A DNA stretch of 64,000 nucleotides from contig CM067532.1 of the NCBI GenBank assembly GCA_034509925.1, forward strand, positions 6,102,142 to 6,166,141, written 5' to 3'. The notes under the pieces are model-generated. The model was not told the DNA's origin, searched no databases, and worked only from the letters and a program-made list of their open reading frames with translations. The translations under genes and the position numbers were made by a program. Below, piece after piece: positions 38,050 to 51,989 of the stretch (within the stretch, counting starts at the first letter, position 1; every line of letters starts with the position of its first letter). Origin of the DNA: Hirudinaria manillensis. Lineage: Eukaryota; Annelida; Clitellata; Hirudinida; Hirudinidae.

Positions 38050-41000
38050 ATGTTGCGAAAGTCGCTCGTAGTTGCATTGTTGCTTTGCTTTACGTGCGCG
38101 AGGTATCAGTTGTTATTGTTGTCATTTAAATGTCTTTTTGATTTGCTTTTTTGACAATACTTTCCTAAATTTTGGTTAAGTTTGCATTAGGGATGTTTCT
38201 GAGGAAATACCATAATTTAGCGGTTTTACTTAAATGTTACAAGCGGAAGATATATCATTTTGGCGTTTTTAGTAATTACGGTACATCAAGTTTTTTTTTA
38301 TCTACTACACATGTCACAAATTTCTATTGATTAGTTGGGTGTTTTTTAATGGAGAAAAACTAACTGCTTTATTAAGCTTTAATTAAAATTAAGCTTTTGA
38401 TAAATGAGTTTATGGACCATAACGATTTTTGTTTTTATATCTAGTGGAATATTCAGACACCAATTTATAAAGGAAACCCTTAGGGCAGATGAAAATGCTG
38501 ATCCTGGAGAGCCTTTGTTTCTCACTCCTTACATTGAAAGGGGTGATGTTGAAACTGGTAAGTAACCTCTATTATAGAGTATTACTAGTATCAACATGTT
38601 TATCTCATTATAGCCAGGAATCTGTCCTTGGTTCAGTTAGAGGGATCATCAATGAAGACTTATTCAGGATTTTTAACAGTCAATAAAACTTACAATAGCA
38701 ACATGTTTTTCTGGTTTTGTCCCAGCCAGGTAAAAGAAATTATACAGCTTCTTATTACTACTATTTTATTGATTTTTTGAAATCAGAATCAGAACATCCA
38801 TTCACCAATCAACCAAAAATTCTCTTGAATATTTAAAATCAGCATAAATTAAAATTTAATTTGGTTACTAGAATAGAAACATAAGAGATTTATTATTATT
38901 AATCCTTATGGTTATTATATTACATTGGTCTTCTACTTATTTTAATGTGCTGAATTCCTTGAGCTAAGCTGAATTTTCATAAGCTGTAAGCTAAATTTTT
39001 TCATAGAACGATGATCCACGTGACCCTGTCCTTCTGTGGCTGCAAGGAGGTCCTGGAGGGTCCTCTTTGTTTGGCCTCTTTGTGGAAAATGGCCCATTTG
39101 GAGTGTATAAGAACATGACATGTAATGCATTTTTGGTGGTTCAAATTAAAATTTTGTTTTTAAGTTTAAAAGTAATTTCGTGTTAAATTATTTATTTGGT
39201 TAATTGTTTTATTGGCTTATTTTAAAGTGTTTGAAAGGGAGTTTACTTGGAATAAAAATTACAATGTCCTCTTCATTGACAATCCAGTAAGTTGGTTTAA
39301 AATTATTTCATTGATAATTACTATGCTGATTTTGTTACTTCCAATGATCTATTAAGCAATTATTTTCATCATTAGGAGACCAAATTTTCATTCAAGTTGT
39401 TACATTGTTAGGTTGGAACAGGTTTCAGTTTTGCCAATGATGAAGGTTATGCAAGAAATGAGGATGATGTGGCAGAAAATCTCTACAAGTATAATATTAG
39501 TCATTACTTTCTCAGGGAGGCTCAATTATTTTTGCATCTAGTGTTTTAATTTCTTCAGAGCTTTGCTGCAGTTCTTTGAATTGTTTCCTATTCTGAAAGG
39601 AAATGATGTTTACCTTACTGGAGAGGTTAGCATTAGGTGCTAAAATTATGGAGTTCATTGTTTCTTAATAAGTGGATTAGATGGAATACTATATGGATGG
39701 ATATGTAGAAAATGTTAGGGTTGTTTTAAATTACTTATGTTGATTTCTTTTTGATTTTAGTCATATGCAGGCAAATATGTTCCTGCACTTGCATACAAAA
39801 TTCACGTACAACCTCCACCAAAGAAAATCATACTGAAGGGTGTGGCAATAGGAGATGGTTTCACAGACCCTCCTGTGGTTTGTGCCAGTTGTTACTTCCA
39901 AACAATTTGAAGTGTTAAGTCACATTTAAAGTGTTTGCCAGATGATTCATCACTATTCTGAGTTCATGTTTCAAACTGGACAATTAGACGAAAATCAAAG
40001 AGATTTTTTCAAAGAACAGACTGCCCTTTGTGGGAAGATGATTGAGGAAAAGAAGTATATTGAGGCTTTTAAGGTGATGCTAATTTGCTTTGCTTGAATA
40101 ATTTAGTTTGTAATAAATTGATGACTGGGCATTATGGAAATGAAGTTAAATGGAAATTAAATAATGTTCTTCATTGCATCTTTCTTTGGATCAGGTATTT
40201 GACCTTCTGCTTGATGGTGACCTGATTAATGTTCCATCCTACTACACCAATTGCACAGGGACGACAAACTATTACAATTATTTGAGGACCAAAGTAGGAA
40301 ACTTATGAAATTTTATTATTATTATATTTATTCAATTCTCTCCATGTTGGATTTAACATGGACCAACCATAATCTGTGACTGCCATAACACAATTGCATA
40401 AAAAAAATCATCATCATTTGAGATAGCATTATGTGTTATGACAGACACCTGAAGATTATGAATATTACTCTTCATATGTCAACAAAGCCAATGTCCGTGC
40501 GAGGATCCACGTTGGGAAGTTGCCGTACAATGATGGCTCAAAAGTAGAAGAATATATGAGAGAGGATGTCATGAAATCAGCTAAGCATTTGCTTGTCCCA
40601 ATCATGAATAAGTACAAGGTAATGGCTTTTGGTCCAAGGACAATTTCTCAACAAATATTGCAGGCATCCCTATTTTTCTTGCATATAATCACCTGTTTTG
40701 CAGCCTATGATCTATGCTTTGTATCTTTAAGTCATACATCTTATTATATGGCAATTGTAACTTGAGCTTGCTTTGATATTAGACCTACTTAACTTTAGTA
40801 ATACAAATTTAATCAATTTTCTCAATCCAGGTGCTCGTTTACAGTGGCAACTTGGATGTAATTGTTGCATTGCCATTGACCGAAGCAATGCTCCAGGAAA
40901 TGGACTGGAATGGTGCCATCGATTACAAGCAGGCAAAGAGAGAAGTGTGGAAAGTCCAACCTAAGGATGTGGAAGTTGCTGGATACATAAAAAGAGTCAA

Positions 41001-41307
41001 GAACTTTTACCAGGTACCCTCAATTTCATGTGATTCCACTCATAATTTTCGTTCAATCGAATGAAATAGCAAAAAAATTCTTTAGAATCCCCTTAGGAGT
41101 GAAAGTTTAATTCTGCAAAATCAGTCGATTGACATCAGACTTTTAGCAATTTAGACTACATTGTCATCAATTCGACTGCCAGAATGTAGATTTTAATTTT
41201 ATTCAAATTACTAGGTTTCCATAAGGGGTGCTGGCCACATAGCTCCTTATGATCAGCCAGAAAGATCTTGGGAAATGATTCACAGGTTCATCGAGGACAG
41301 TCTGTGA
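38050..41307 (+). CDS. CPVL: Serine carboxypeptidase, CPVL (vitellogenic-like) type
   Basis: A peptidase family S10 enzyme that removes C-terminal residues, probably in lysosomes or the secretory route. Thirteen exons join in frame to 465 aa (human CPVL 476). [19 protein letters not shown] is a signal peptide. Family motifs are [20 protein letters not shown] for substrate binding, the nucleophile in [15 protein letters not shown] (exon starting near 39761), the catalytic Asp in [11 protein letters not shown] and the catalytic His in [14 protein letters not shown]. All three catalytic residues are present, so the enzyme should be active. N-glycosylation sequons occur, for example NKTY and NMTL. 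The last exon ends IHRFIEDSL. Convergent with ARID1; AATAAA at 41402-41407 is a candidate poly(A) signal for this gene. Confidence 0.94.
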
Positions 41308-41752
41308 CTCACCAGTTAAATGACAATATAAAATGTTTAACAAGATCAATCTTCTGCCCTTCGTAAATGTTATTCATGTTATTCACAAGTTTAATTGAAA
41401 TAATAAAAAAACATTTGAAAGACAACAAAGCATATACAGAGGAAAACAATTGTTTATATTTAAAAATTAAAAAAAAATAAACAGCCCCTAATAAACAATA
41501 TAGAAAAATGAACAATTCACTCATATGAACAGGCTTAGGACTTAATTACAGCTCCAAACGTTTTGTACAGTTTCAATTGAAAATTTTCAATGCTGCACCT
41601 TTTGTGAGCTATCAATATGTACACAAATCAATCATAATAGTGTGGAAGTTAACGAAGACACCGTCGTCTGAAACAACTGAACGTAGATAATTGTTAACAG
41701 AATGATTGGTGTCAAAATGGTCTCTGACAGTTTGGCATTCCCTCATAGAAGA
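41308..41752. other. Convergent intergenic interval CPVL / ARID1
   Basis: 445 bp of 3' UTR sequence for both genes, with AATAAA hexamers on the plus strand near 41402. Nothing else is visible. Confidence 0.65.
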
Positions 41753-44700
41753 TCAAAAAGTTGTAAAAGACAGAACATCACTGACAATGGAGGACAGAAA
41801 ATTGCTTTTGGGCAGCTTATGACAAAGTAAGTCAAGAAGTCTATCCTTGTACCGCAAAAGTGATTGCCTTTCCGACTCGTCTTTCCCTAAGACTTGGGAG
41901 ACTCTGTGAAGAATTATTACGGCTCTTTTGAGCATGTCCGGGCTGCAGTTGTTGTAGAGTTGAGGCGTCGAGGTATTTGCAGTGATGTGCATTTTAAGAC
42001 ATTGGACCTCAATGAAATTTAGGAGGATGCTGATCAAATTTCTGTTGATAGCAAGCAAATGAGCACACACGGGATAAGTCTGAACCAGGCTCGAAAGAAT
42101 AACCAGTGAAAATTCCCTTGCAATCTGATCAGACATCCACAACGGAGAATCGTCTTCCAATTGGTCACCTACTGCGCCAATGGAGAGGAGTTCTGCAAGC
42201 CTGTGTATCAATGAAACAACTCTGGAAAATGGTGGTGTTGCCATAAGTAAGTCAACATTGGAATCCAATATGCACAACTTGGAGGTCGTTTCCAGGGCTA
42301 GCATTGCAAAGGATGGCATGATACTTCCGGGTTCAGTGTGACCAATGGACGAGAAGCTGTTGCTATCATTTGCTACGGTTGTGAAGCACGTTGTCCAGTG
42401 TAAGATGGCATCTAATATGGGGCTGCATATCTCGTCTGCATGAAAAGATAGATCTAATTGACCTGAAATGTTGGCAAGAATTACAAGAGCATCTTCACGG
42501 AGCATTTCAACCATTTTTGGTGGGCATTTGGGCTCCATTTCTTGAATTGCTTCATGAAAATTCGCTTCCTGACTAACATTTGTATCAGGCATGTTAATTG
42601 CTTCTAAAATTGATTGTTGGTCTGTCTTAATCTTGGCTTTATCAGTGTGTTCATGCTCCAAAAGCATCAAGCGAGCCAGAATGACTAACAAACCTGCGTG
42701 CTTTGACATCTCAGAATCATTGCCCGGTATGAATGAAAGACTTCTAAGTATGTTTGACAATTGAAGACATCTCCTTTCTTGCTCATAAAATGTTTCAGAA
42801 AATAAGTTGAAGTTTTTTTGTTCTCCTTGGGATTCTGCATTGTACCAGTCATCATGCATCTTCCAAAATGAGTCCTGCAGGCACATGTTGGGGTGATAGA
42901 AGTGAGTATCTTGGCAAATTTTGTGGTTACATAGAACAGCCTTGGAATCCACTGAATTGCTCTTTCTTTTTGTAATAATAGCCTCATCAACCAGAGGATC
43001 TAATTCTTCAAGTGCATCAGCATCTTTAAAGGTGTGTTTTGTTCTTTCACAAGTAGTCAGATTTTCCCCCAACTTTCTTTTTACAAATTTAAGACAGTTA
43101 TTACCAAAATATTTTTGAAAAACGAAGTCTTTGCTTCCAGGACTCTCCACATTCAGAAGAATATGTTTAGAGCTGTCACCCCTCCCAAGCTGCCAGTCAA
43201 AGGCAGAACTCTCAAATTCACCTTGTCCCTCACAGTCCCACACTTTTTGGTCATTCAGCCATTTTTCTTCACCAGAGTTTTTCTCCAATTTGATTCTTCT
43301 TTTGTGATTCTCTTTAATGTTCCCAAACATTTTGTTGTCATGTTCTTTAAAAGTATTGTTTAGATGATGATTTGATGTCTCTTCATTAGTAGTGTCAAAT
43401 TCAGTATGGCAGTCAGCCCTAGCACTCCAATCTAATTCCAAATCTTTGAACTTTTGGCCAAATAGGGCAATTAGAGAGACTCTAAAGTGATCAAGCAAGG
43501 TTTCAATCATACCAGGCATTGACTGAAGGCATAGAAATGGAAAAGTTGTATCATCTCCAAGTAGACCAGTAAGCACATTCAAAGCCCATGCACTTTCACA
43601 TGTTAAGCCTGACTTGAGAGACATCATAAGATGCCATGCATCAACTTGGCCTTAAATGAAATAAATAAAAAAAATTGAAAGTTCTGATAGACTCTCAAAA
43701 ACAAACTAATACAACTATAATGCAGTAGCCAAACCTATCTGCTTGAGTGTGAGTCTCTTTCGTTTTATACACTTTGGCCTGGTGGATTCTATACTACTAG
43801 AAGGAAAGAGTAACTCTTTCTGTATGTGACTGCCAATTATTCTCTGAAATAAAATGAAATACAAAATATTCTTTGTAAACCATTTGAAGAACTAAAATAT
43901 CGATGGTCCACCTTTTCAATTTTAACTGATGGAGAGGATGGAGGGCAGATCATCTGAAGGTGCTCATAACCTGAGCAGTTGCTTGATGTGGAATATCTGT
44001 TATATCTGGAACCTGTAATAGCACACAAGCTGTACTGAAATAACATACATATTTATTTTATTTTCACAATCAGTCAAAGGGCCTTTAATATGACCAATTT
44101 TAAGAAAAAAATTATTAAATTTCATTGAAATAGCCAATTCTACTTTGCCCTATTTAAGATAGAGACCGCATGTGTTATGTAAAATCAAGTTGCAAAACAT
44201 AAAATGTTTCAAACTTTAATTCTTTTAAAACTTTTATCATGTTTAAGTAAGTGTATGTTTCACATATAGCAAACAAAACACATAGAAATTAGTCTCCCTA
44301 ATTGGAACATAACAGGTATAATGCCTAATCCTCATGCCTGGTGGAGGGAATGTATTGTCAGGAATATATGATGGGTGGCCATGGACATAGTGACCGGAAG
44401 TCGTAGGACCTAAAGACGCCGCAGCTTGTGGGAGATAATGACCTTGGCTAATAAAGAATAGTAGAATATTTAAAATATTTCTCCAATTTATTTCTCATTT
44501 CCTCACCTATGATGAGTCTTATTGGGACCTGCACTTTCAGAAAGATTAGGAGGGCTCTGGAAATCAGAGACATCAAAGTTTGTATATTCAGACCTTTTGC
44601 TAACTTTTTTGAGTGGTTGATCCAAGTAAGCAAGTATTGGAAGTGGATCTATGTTGCCCTGATGCCTGTAGCACTCATAAGGGAACAAATATTTTCCATA

Positions 44701-47700
44701 ATTCTTTTTCAGCACAAACCCAGCACTGCTCGAAGGTCCCATGTTTAAAGCACTGCTAACATCTCTCCATTTCTTTTCCTTTGTTACCTTAAATAAAAAA
44801 AAGAAAATTATGTCGGCACAATTTTATAAGAGGAACAGGTATAAAGAACATTAACCTCTACCATGCCTCCATATTTCCTAACAACACAATAAAGTTTGAA
44901 CAAATCTATGGGTTGCTTGCTGACTGTTGGCATTGAAACAATGGGCATTTGCTTGCTCTCCATAAAGGAAAACAGGTCTTGCAGAAAGTGAGGACGTTCA
45001 GGCTCCTTTCCCATTTCTAACAGTTTGCAGAAGGCTTCATTTTGACCAAATCTTTTCTGAAATAATTTGAAGCAATAAAAAATGGTAAAATTGGCTTTAT
45101 TTGAACTTTCATTTTTCAAATGGACTTTTAATACTCACTTGACTGTCTTGAAAAGGCCTGTGAGCAGTATCCTGAAACAATAAAAGGTATAAAAAACCTT
45201 AAAAGTGAAAATGGACATCATGTCATGATGCAAACAGGAAAACATTTTAAAGCAAAACATTGAGAAATTAATAAATAATATTTAGCAATAACAATGAGAA
45301 AATTTAGGTGAAAGGCTTAGCCAACAAATCAAAAATCCAAAATTAATTTTTTCCATTAAACTTAAGAGTCCGATCAATGTGAATAACAAGGTTTAATAAA
45401 GAATGTTTAAAGGTATTATTATAGAGGCAAATGACAACAAATATAAACTTAACCTGCTTCAGTTTTTTGTGGGGGCTTTCAAACATAGGTTCATCCAAAT
45501 TTGAATTTTCATTTTGGCTTTGGAAAGAGGTTCCTGGATAACTTAGTAATGTGTCGCTCGTGTTACCTGTAATTCATGTCAAACATCAAGCGTTACACTT
45601 GTGTATCAATGCATGCTTAGAGGTGCTTTTTGTTACCCGTTTTTTTACATAGATGTGCAAGCCGGATTCTGAACACAACACGTTACGGATTCTGAACACA
45701 ACACGTTATGGTTTCTATCCTTACCCCTGCATGCTGGAATGAAACACTCTGTGCCAAGCTATATACTAAATCAATTTGCAATACATCAATGTGTTAATAA
45801 TCATCATAATTTTCTGTCTTTTAAAGAAGATTTTTTGCTTATAGTTCATATTGAATCATGCTTCTTTCACATACTTTCATCAGTGACAAGGGAGTCACTC
45901 ATATTTTTATTTTCTTCAAAAGTATCTTGAGTTGAACTGTGGTCATCAAATTCTTCCTGTTGTCTGAGAGTGTCCTTGTTTGGCTGCAAAGGAGGTCTGC
46001 TGGAACTATCCTGACTTCGAACTGGGAATGAAGGATGTGCCGGGAAACTCACTGCAAATTCTTCCCCCTCAAAATTGTGTTTTATCACCTTGGGCATTTG
46101 GTACTTTCCGGAAGTCATGCCACTAGGAGAGCTGACTTGAATGGGTTGAGAATCAGTTTCATCTCTGAATAAAGGGCTTTTTGAAGATGTCGAGAACGGG
46201 GAAGATGTAGTTTGACGTGGAAATAAACCATGCTTTTGGATGTAGCTCCGCTCAAAAGAACTTTTGTCCAACTCAGGATCACCGGGTAGTTTTCTGCTCA
46301 TATTGGAAGGGATGTTCGAGTCATGAGGACTATTGTAACTTTCAAAAGAGGCACGAAGTGGAAAGTCCCCCATGTGGCCATAAGTCATGCCTGGTGGAGC
46401 TCTTGCTGGCAAAAAATTATGCCTGTAATTGTGTCTCAGAAATTCTTGGTCATTCTCATGTCTGCTGTCCATCATTCTAATATGGGGTTGATAATGCCTA
46501 ATGTCAGCATAATGAGGCTCTCTCATCCTGTAGGAATGTTGGTTAGGTCTGATCATGGGTGATGAATGGATGGGATAAGGAAATCCACCAAATTGTGGAT
46601 GTTCCTGTCCCATGATGGGACCACCTGTTGTGAATTTTTAATAATGTTGTGTTATTGTTGATATTTGTAACAAAAAATGGTCTTCATATAAAACAAATCA
46701 AGTAAAAACTTAATTTACCAAAAAAACCATAACTCTTAAATTCAATGAAATGAACTTGCTGTACCGGGTCTATTAAATTGGCTCATGTGGAAGTGAGGAG
46801 GATAGAATCCAGAATTGTTGGCTGTCACTGGAGAAAAAACTCGGTTTTGTCCCTGATGGCCAGGATTCAATGGGGGTGGCATCAATCCTGAACAAAAGTG
46901 TTCATCCAAATGATTGAAATTATTATAAATCATAAACGAAACAAGGATTCCCACTGTGAAATGTTAACTTCCTAGCCACAATAAAACAAAGTATATTATA
47001 AAGATGCTATTTAAGAAAATTATCTACAAAATCTATTATCTACAAAAGGAGTCTTCAAAATTAAGTAGTGCGAAGAAAGACAAACTCGGCAAGCACAAAG
47101 TCGCAGTACCAGCTGATTGGGATGGAGTACTGGGACGGGAGCTCGAACAGCCCGAAGATGGAGGAGTCGGATGTAAACTTCTGTTGGGAGTGGATGGCCT
47201 CGAAGTACCGGCAGATCTAGGCAAATTACTTCCACTGACATCTGAATCTGTACTCTTATCTTCTGATAAGAGGTTTTCCTGCAAAAACATCATATCTTTC
47301 AGATAAATCAGCATAGCAATGCAAAACAAGGCCTTTCAAATGCTATTAATAATTCATAATTACTTGAGATTTCTTTCCTGCACTTTCCCCATATTTGCTA
47401 GCCTTTGCAAAAAAGTTTGAAGGGGACAAGGCAGATGGCCTACTATCAGAAAGAAACTTGTCAGGCCCCTGCATGGTGGATGATGAAGATTCAGAAGAAT
47501 GATGACTTTCAGATTGTCTTAACAGTGAAGGAAGGGTCTGACTGGCAGGGATCTGCATCAAGAACTTTAATTACCATAGTTGACTTGAAGTCACACATAA
47601 AAAATAATAACTACCATAAATGAAATACAACAAAGAAATAGTTAGCCAACAATGCGATGTATTATGTAAAAATAGATAAATAATTTGCATAAACAATTTT

Positions 47701-50700
47701 TAATTATATTACAAAATACTACAACATGACAACCAAAATACATGGGACAATTTCTAATCACAGTTCTAATATGAACATAGTCGTGAACAAAATCACTTCT
47801 TCCAAAATATCGAAGGATTATTGAAAGAACCAAATCTTTAAGCCCAGTAAATGGATTTAATTCTTATATTGAATATTTACATACATTTCCCTTCGGAAAT
47901 GCTCACCCACTGCCACAGTAATGTAGATCAACCACCAATTGCTTTCCACCAAGAGTGTCAATATGGCTTGTATGCTTTTGTGACAAATGAACATTACCAC
48001 CACTCTTGCACATTTGGAAATTGTTTCAATAAAAATTAAAAATTGACAACTCAGTGAGAAGTATTTAGAAAGTCGATAAAATAATTATTATTAATTATAT
48101 TTATTATATATTTATTGTTGAACAATTAACATAGACATAGTAACATAGACAACAAATAAAGTCATAAATCAGTAACTTGGAAAGTATTGCTCATTTATCA
48201 TAATCATGTTAAATTTATTATCTATCTGAGCTTCAGGGACATTCAATGTTTTAGGAACATTTTAACATTCCAAAATATCTTAAGAAATCATTAATTCATA
48301 ATTAAAGTCTAACAACATTGGCAATCAACTTCATAAAAAAATAATTTTTCATAATTTCAGGTATAGCAACAAATCCTAAACGTCATTAAAAATGGTGGTA
48401 GCTATTAAAATGAGAAATTAACATTTCTCAACACACCATATATGTGTATTGTACATCAGAGGATCAAAATTTCAGAATCAAAATGATGCTAACACTTTTT
48501 TCTCTCCAAGTTGCTATATTCAATTTTTGGAAATTTCCAATTTTATGGTGAAAATTAATTTCAAAAACCATAATGTCAGATTTCCATAAACCATCAATTA
48601 AATGTATTTAAATATTAGTGAACCTTTGTTCACAATTGCTTCAATTTTTATTCAGGAAATCTAGAAAATTCTACCTTCCCATGGTTGCTGAGGTTTTGTA
48701 ATTAAATAATAAAAATATGCATCATCAAGAAATTATAAACAAGATGTATAGACTTGGATCTGCAAATCTCATGGATCACTGCTAGATATCTAATTGATGA
48801 TTAAAAAAATCAGATAACTATTCATCTACAACTTAACTTATAAGAATCTTTATTTACAAAGAACTTTGAACTTAATAAGAATGCAAATATTAAAAATCAA
48901 GTTATCCGAAAAATAAGATGAACTTAACAACTCAAATCACAAAATTTTGAGTTCTTAGTAAACTTGTGAACCAGATGATCTTAGTAGCTGCACTTTGTTA
49001 TCCCATGCTATGTACTGTAAGATATTACCAATACTTTATCTTTGATAACCTAAATAGAAAATGCAAGCATGCTAAGAAGAATAAAATAGGCAAGGGCATT
49101 AAAAAATCTAAAGAAAGATCTGCTATGACATCTTAGCAAGAATGCAATTAGACATCATGAATAGGAGATCAGTACTATAAAAGAATAAACATGAGACTCT
49201 GGAATTCTTTATACATTTTTAATGAACAAATTTCTCAAATCTGTCCACAAGAAATTTAAGAGAATGGAATAGTTTTTTTATAATAGCAACTTGATGTTTC
49301 ATCAATAGATACCCAAATTAACAGCCCATAAAAATTAAGGCCTAGAGCAGAGTAATTCATCCATAAAAGAAAAATGAAATGAAAATTGCATGGTGCTCAA
49401 TTTATGGAGGGATCAATAATTAACTGCTTTCTAATACTTTGTAAGATTTCACAATTCCTGCACATAGCGGGAAATGATTTTAACTACTGCTTCAATGATG
49501 CACAAAAAGATTACATGTGATGACTAAACAGGAGCATTGAGGATGGGAACTAGGTCACCAAATCTTATGTAAATCCCTTTAAGTGCTAGTTACTAAATTT
49601 CCGTGCAGATGAAGTGACTCAAAAATCGATTGTCTTTCCTACGCTTGAGCACATAAAAATTGCAAATCTCCCGCATATACCTCCCGCTTAAACCTCAATG
49701 CAGGAGGGTCGCGGAGAAACCACTCCTAACCACGTACGAGGCTGTCCGCGCACGTCTTCAACGTTTAGATCCGTACGCGCCCAAGCAGTTGCTAAGCAAC
49801 CGATCCAGGTTGCAGCATGCAGCAAGTCTGAAAGAGGTTTCGTTTCAACCTGAGCCAGGTCACTCAGCCAAAACCTCGCCGGTTGAATATTTCATAATTA
49901 ATCATCGAAATGAATTTTGTTTCTATTTTTTGAGAGCTTAATCCACCCCTGATACACGCTTTCACAGAAGCGTTGCGTGCAATGACAAGCCACAGTAATG
50001 ATCAGCAGCAGACAATTTGCGAGGCTCTCCTTGAGAAAGATCTTTCCATGCACGCACGTAAAGGGAATTTCTCCATCAAGTGCACGCGCGAGCACACAGA
50101 GGAGCAGGCAATCGGACGGCAACACACGAGAACAAAAAGAGTCGAAAGATTTATAGACACATATCTGGACCAATCAGAATAAAGGCATTAAGAGAATTGA
50201 GTGGTTGTCGTTTACCTGAGATTTTTGCCACCAAATTCAAATTTCGCCACCATGCCCTCACTGCATCAACTTGAAATTAACGTGTGCATACGAATGCAAT
50301 CATGGCTTATTAATTATGTTTAATAAGGGCGCATGCAAATTAAAAACGAATGACCCCGACTTAATCAAATGAAAATTCTTGGACACAGTCCTCCCAAATT
50401 CAAAAAAAAAAGCAAACAATCATCAAACCGAATTGATTAAAAATATAAAATAAATCACAAATAACAAACAAATATTGCTCAACAACTTGCCAGTTGAGAA
50501 TTTGAAGGTGAATATAGCATAAATTCATTGCAGGGTATTTTGAATCCTTGCTGATGACCTTGATTCATGAATTCATCTGGAACGAGCTTGGGAAAGTTGT
50601 ATCCATGGGATGAAAAGTCACTTTTGAAATGAGGTGGGAGTCCATAACGCGCTGATTGGGAAGGCCACATTTCAGGTGGAAATGAACGCCCCATAACTTG

Positions 50701-50872
50701 CTTCATCTGATCAAAATGTCCGTAGTTCCCTTTGCCGTTCTCGTTTAATGATGCATCTGATCTTAAATTTCCTTTAATTTCCGGCGATCCGTTGTAAGCG
50801 AGACTTCGATTAAAATTAACACTATTTGATAAGTAACTTGGAGAATGAGAATTACCAGACATAATGAGCTTT
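41753..50872 (-). CDS. ARID1/Osa subunit of BAF (SWI/SNF) chromatin remodeller
   Basis: A nuclear DNA-binding subunit that defines the BAF form of SWI/SNF. It starts at ATG 50872 (MSGNSHSPSYLSN) in a low-complexity Ser/Pro/Gly/Tyr-rich N-terminus spread over several exons (to about 45880). The ARID domain is split across exons at 44880-45063 and 44500-44790. It reads LFSFMESKQMPIVSMPTVSK, then DLFKLYCVVRKYGGM, KKWRDVSSALNMG and LKKNYGKYLFPYEC. A 1.9 kb last exon (41753-43650) holds the BAF250_C helical repeat region, beginning WHLMMSLKSGLTCESAWALN as in ARID1A/B. Length is roughly 1,490 aa against about 2,285 for human ARID1A, so the disordered regions are shorter. Uncertain joins: exon 1 to the exon ending near 47536 (possible GC donor, GCAAGT), and the exon ending near 44326. 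Confidence 0.88.
45663..45708. repeat. Perfect tandem duplication of a 23 bp unit
   Basis: CGGATTCTGAACACAACACG plus TTA occurs twice back to back inside an ARID1 intron. It is a recent local duplication with no visible function. Confidence 0.9.
47537..50488. other. ARID1 intron 1 (about 3 kb) with an internal GC-rich patch
   Basis: Mostly AT-rich sequence without recognised exons. Between about 49660 and 50200 the sequence becomes GC- and CpG-richer and holds an RFX-like palindrome. Small open frames here on both strands have no recognised homology. Confidence 0.55.
49788..49800. promoter_or_regulatory. RFX X-box-like palindrome
   Basis: GTTGCTAAGCAAC is an inverted repeat (GTTGC, 3 bp, GCAAC) matching the general X-box pattern bound by RFX factors. 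It sits in the CpG-richer patch of ARID1 intron 1, with ACGTACG, CCGCGCACG and TACGCGC nearby. The role is inferred. Confidence 0.4.
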
Positions 50873-51989
50873 GAGGAACCTATAAATTCCTGCGGAATTT
50901 TCCGAATCACGCAAGGTTATATAAATAAAAATAATTTGCGAGAATCTGGATAATTCGTCATATGTCAACGTAAGGAATATGAAAGACGAAATTTTACGAT
51001 GCAAAATAACGCCAACAAACTGCTGACGGTGCTCAGACAAAGACGTCTTATGTTTACGACACTCTGATCTCAGAAGCGCCATCTAAAGAGCCTTTTAATT
51101 TCCATCATCTGTATCCCAGTGTGTCGCAACATAATGTATGCCGGGCACCACGTGCTCGCGGACCGACGAAAGTTATTACTCTTGACGAAAAACTTATATG
51201 ATTGCATTATTGCGATACGAGACACCTCCCTCCGGCCTATTTTATCGCGCATATCCCCCACTCCCCACCCCTTCTATTCGCGTTTATTTATGCAAATCAA
51301 AATGGGTAAAAAGCGGAAGATCGAAACTTATAATTAAAAAATATCTAAACTTTGAAATTTATTTAAAATCAAAAATTTAAATAATAATTATTAGTTATTT
51401 TGACAATTAGCAATTATTGTTAGTTATGCAAACTCGTATCTCTAAGAAGACTGAATTTGTAAATTATGGTCTGGCGATAGGATTGAATTTAAGTGATAAA
51501 CACTCTTTTGCGAACCAAAATTAGAATTGTTATTCTAATTTGTGATTCAACATGGATAGTTAAAACGACTATAACTTATTAAGTTGCAGTAGACTTTGCA
51601 AAAATATGAAGGTTCATACAGAGCCTGAAATAGTGCGAGAAAGAATAGTTGTTCCAAGTTTAAAAAAAACCCAAACAAAAATTGACTCTAAACAAAAACA
51701 ACCACATTAAATTTTATTCATGCTTTAAAATGTAATATTTTAGATGATGCATAAGGTTGGGGCACGTGTTTTTTAACCATAATTTTGTTGATACAAGTCA
51801 TATATAAACCATTTATTGATTTGATACGTAGATGTTCATTAGCTACTGGGAGATATTAATTCCAGTGCTTTCGGGCAACTATATTTTGTAATTTGAGAAA
51901 AAAACAGAAATATTATCAAAACTAAAAATCGGTGACCCTCATTATGGAAGCGAAAATCTTTACTTTTCCGGTTGAAATAAACGCTTAAG

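Noticed and set aside
49973..50182. Overlapping open frames on both strands in ARID1 intron 1
   Set aside because: Composition reflects the GC-rich patch; no family recognised on either strand and no splice context joins them to ARID1.
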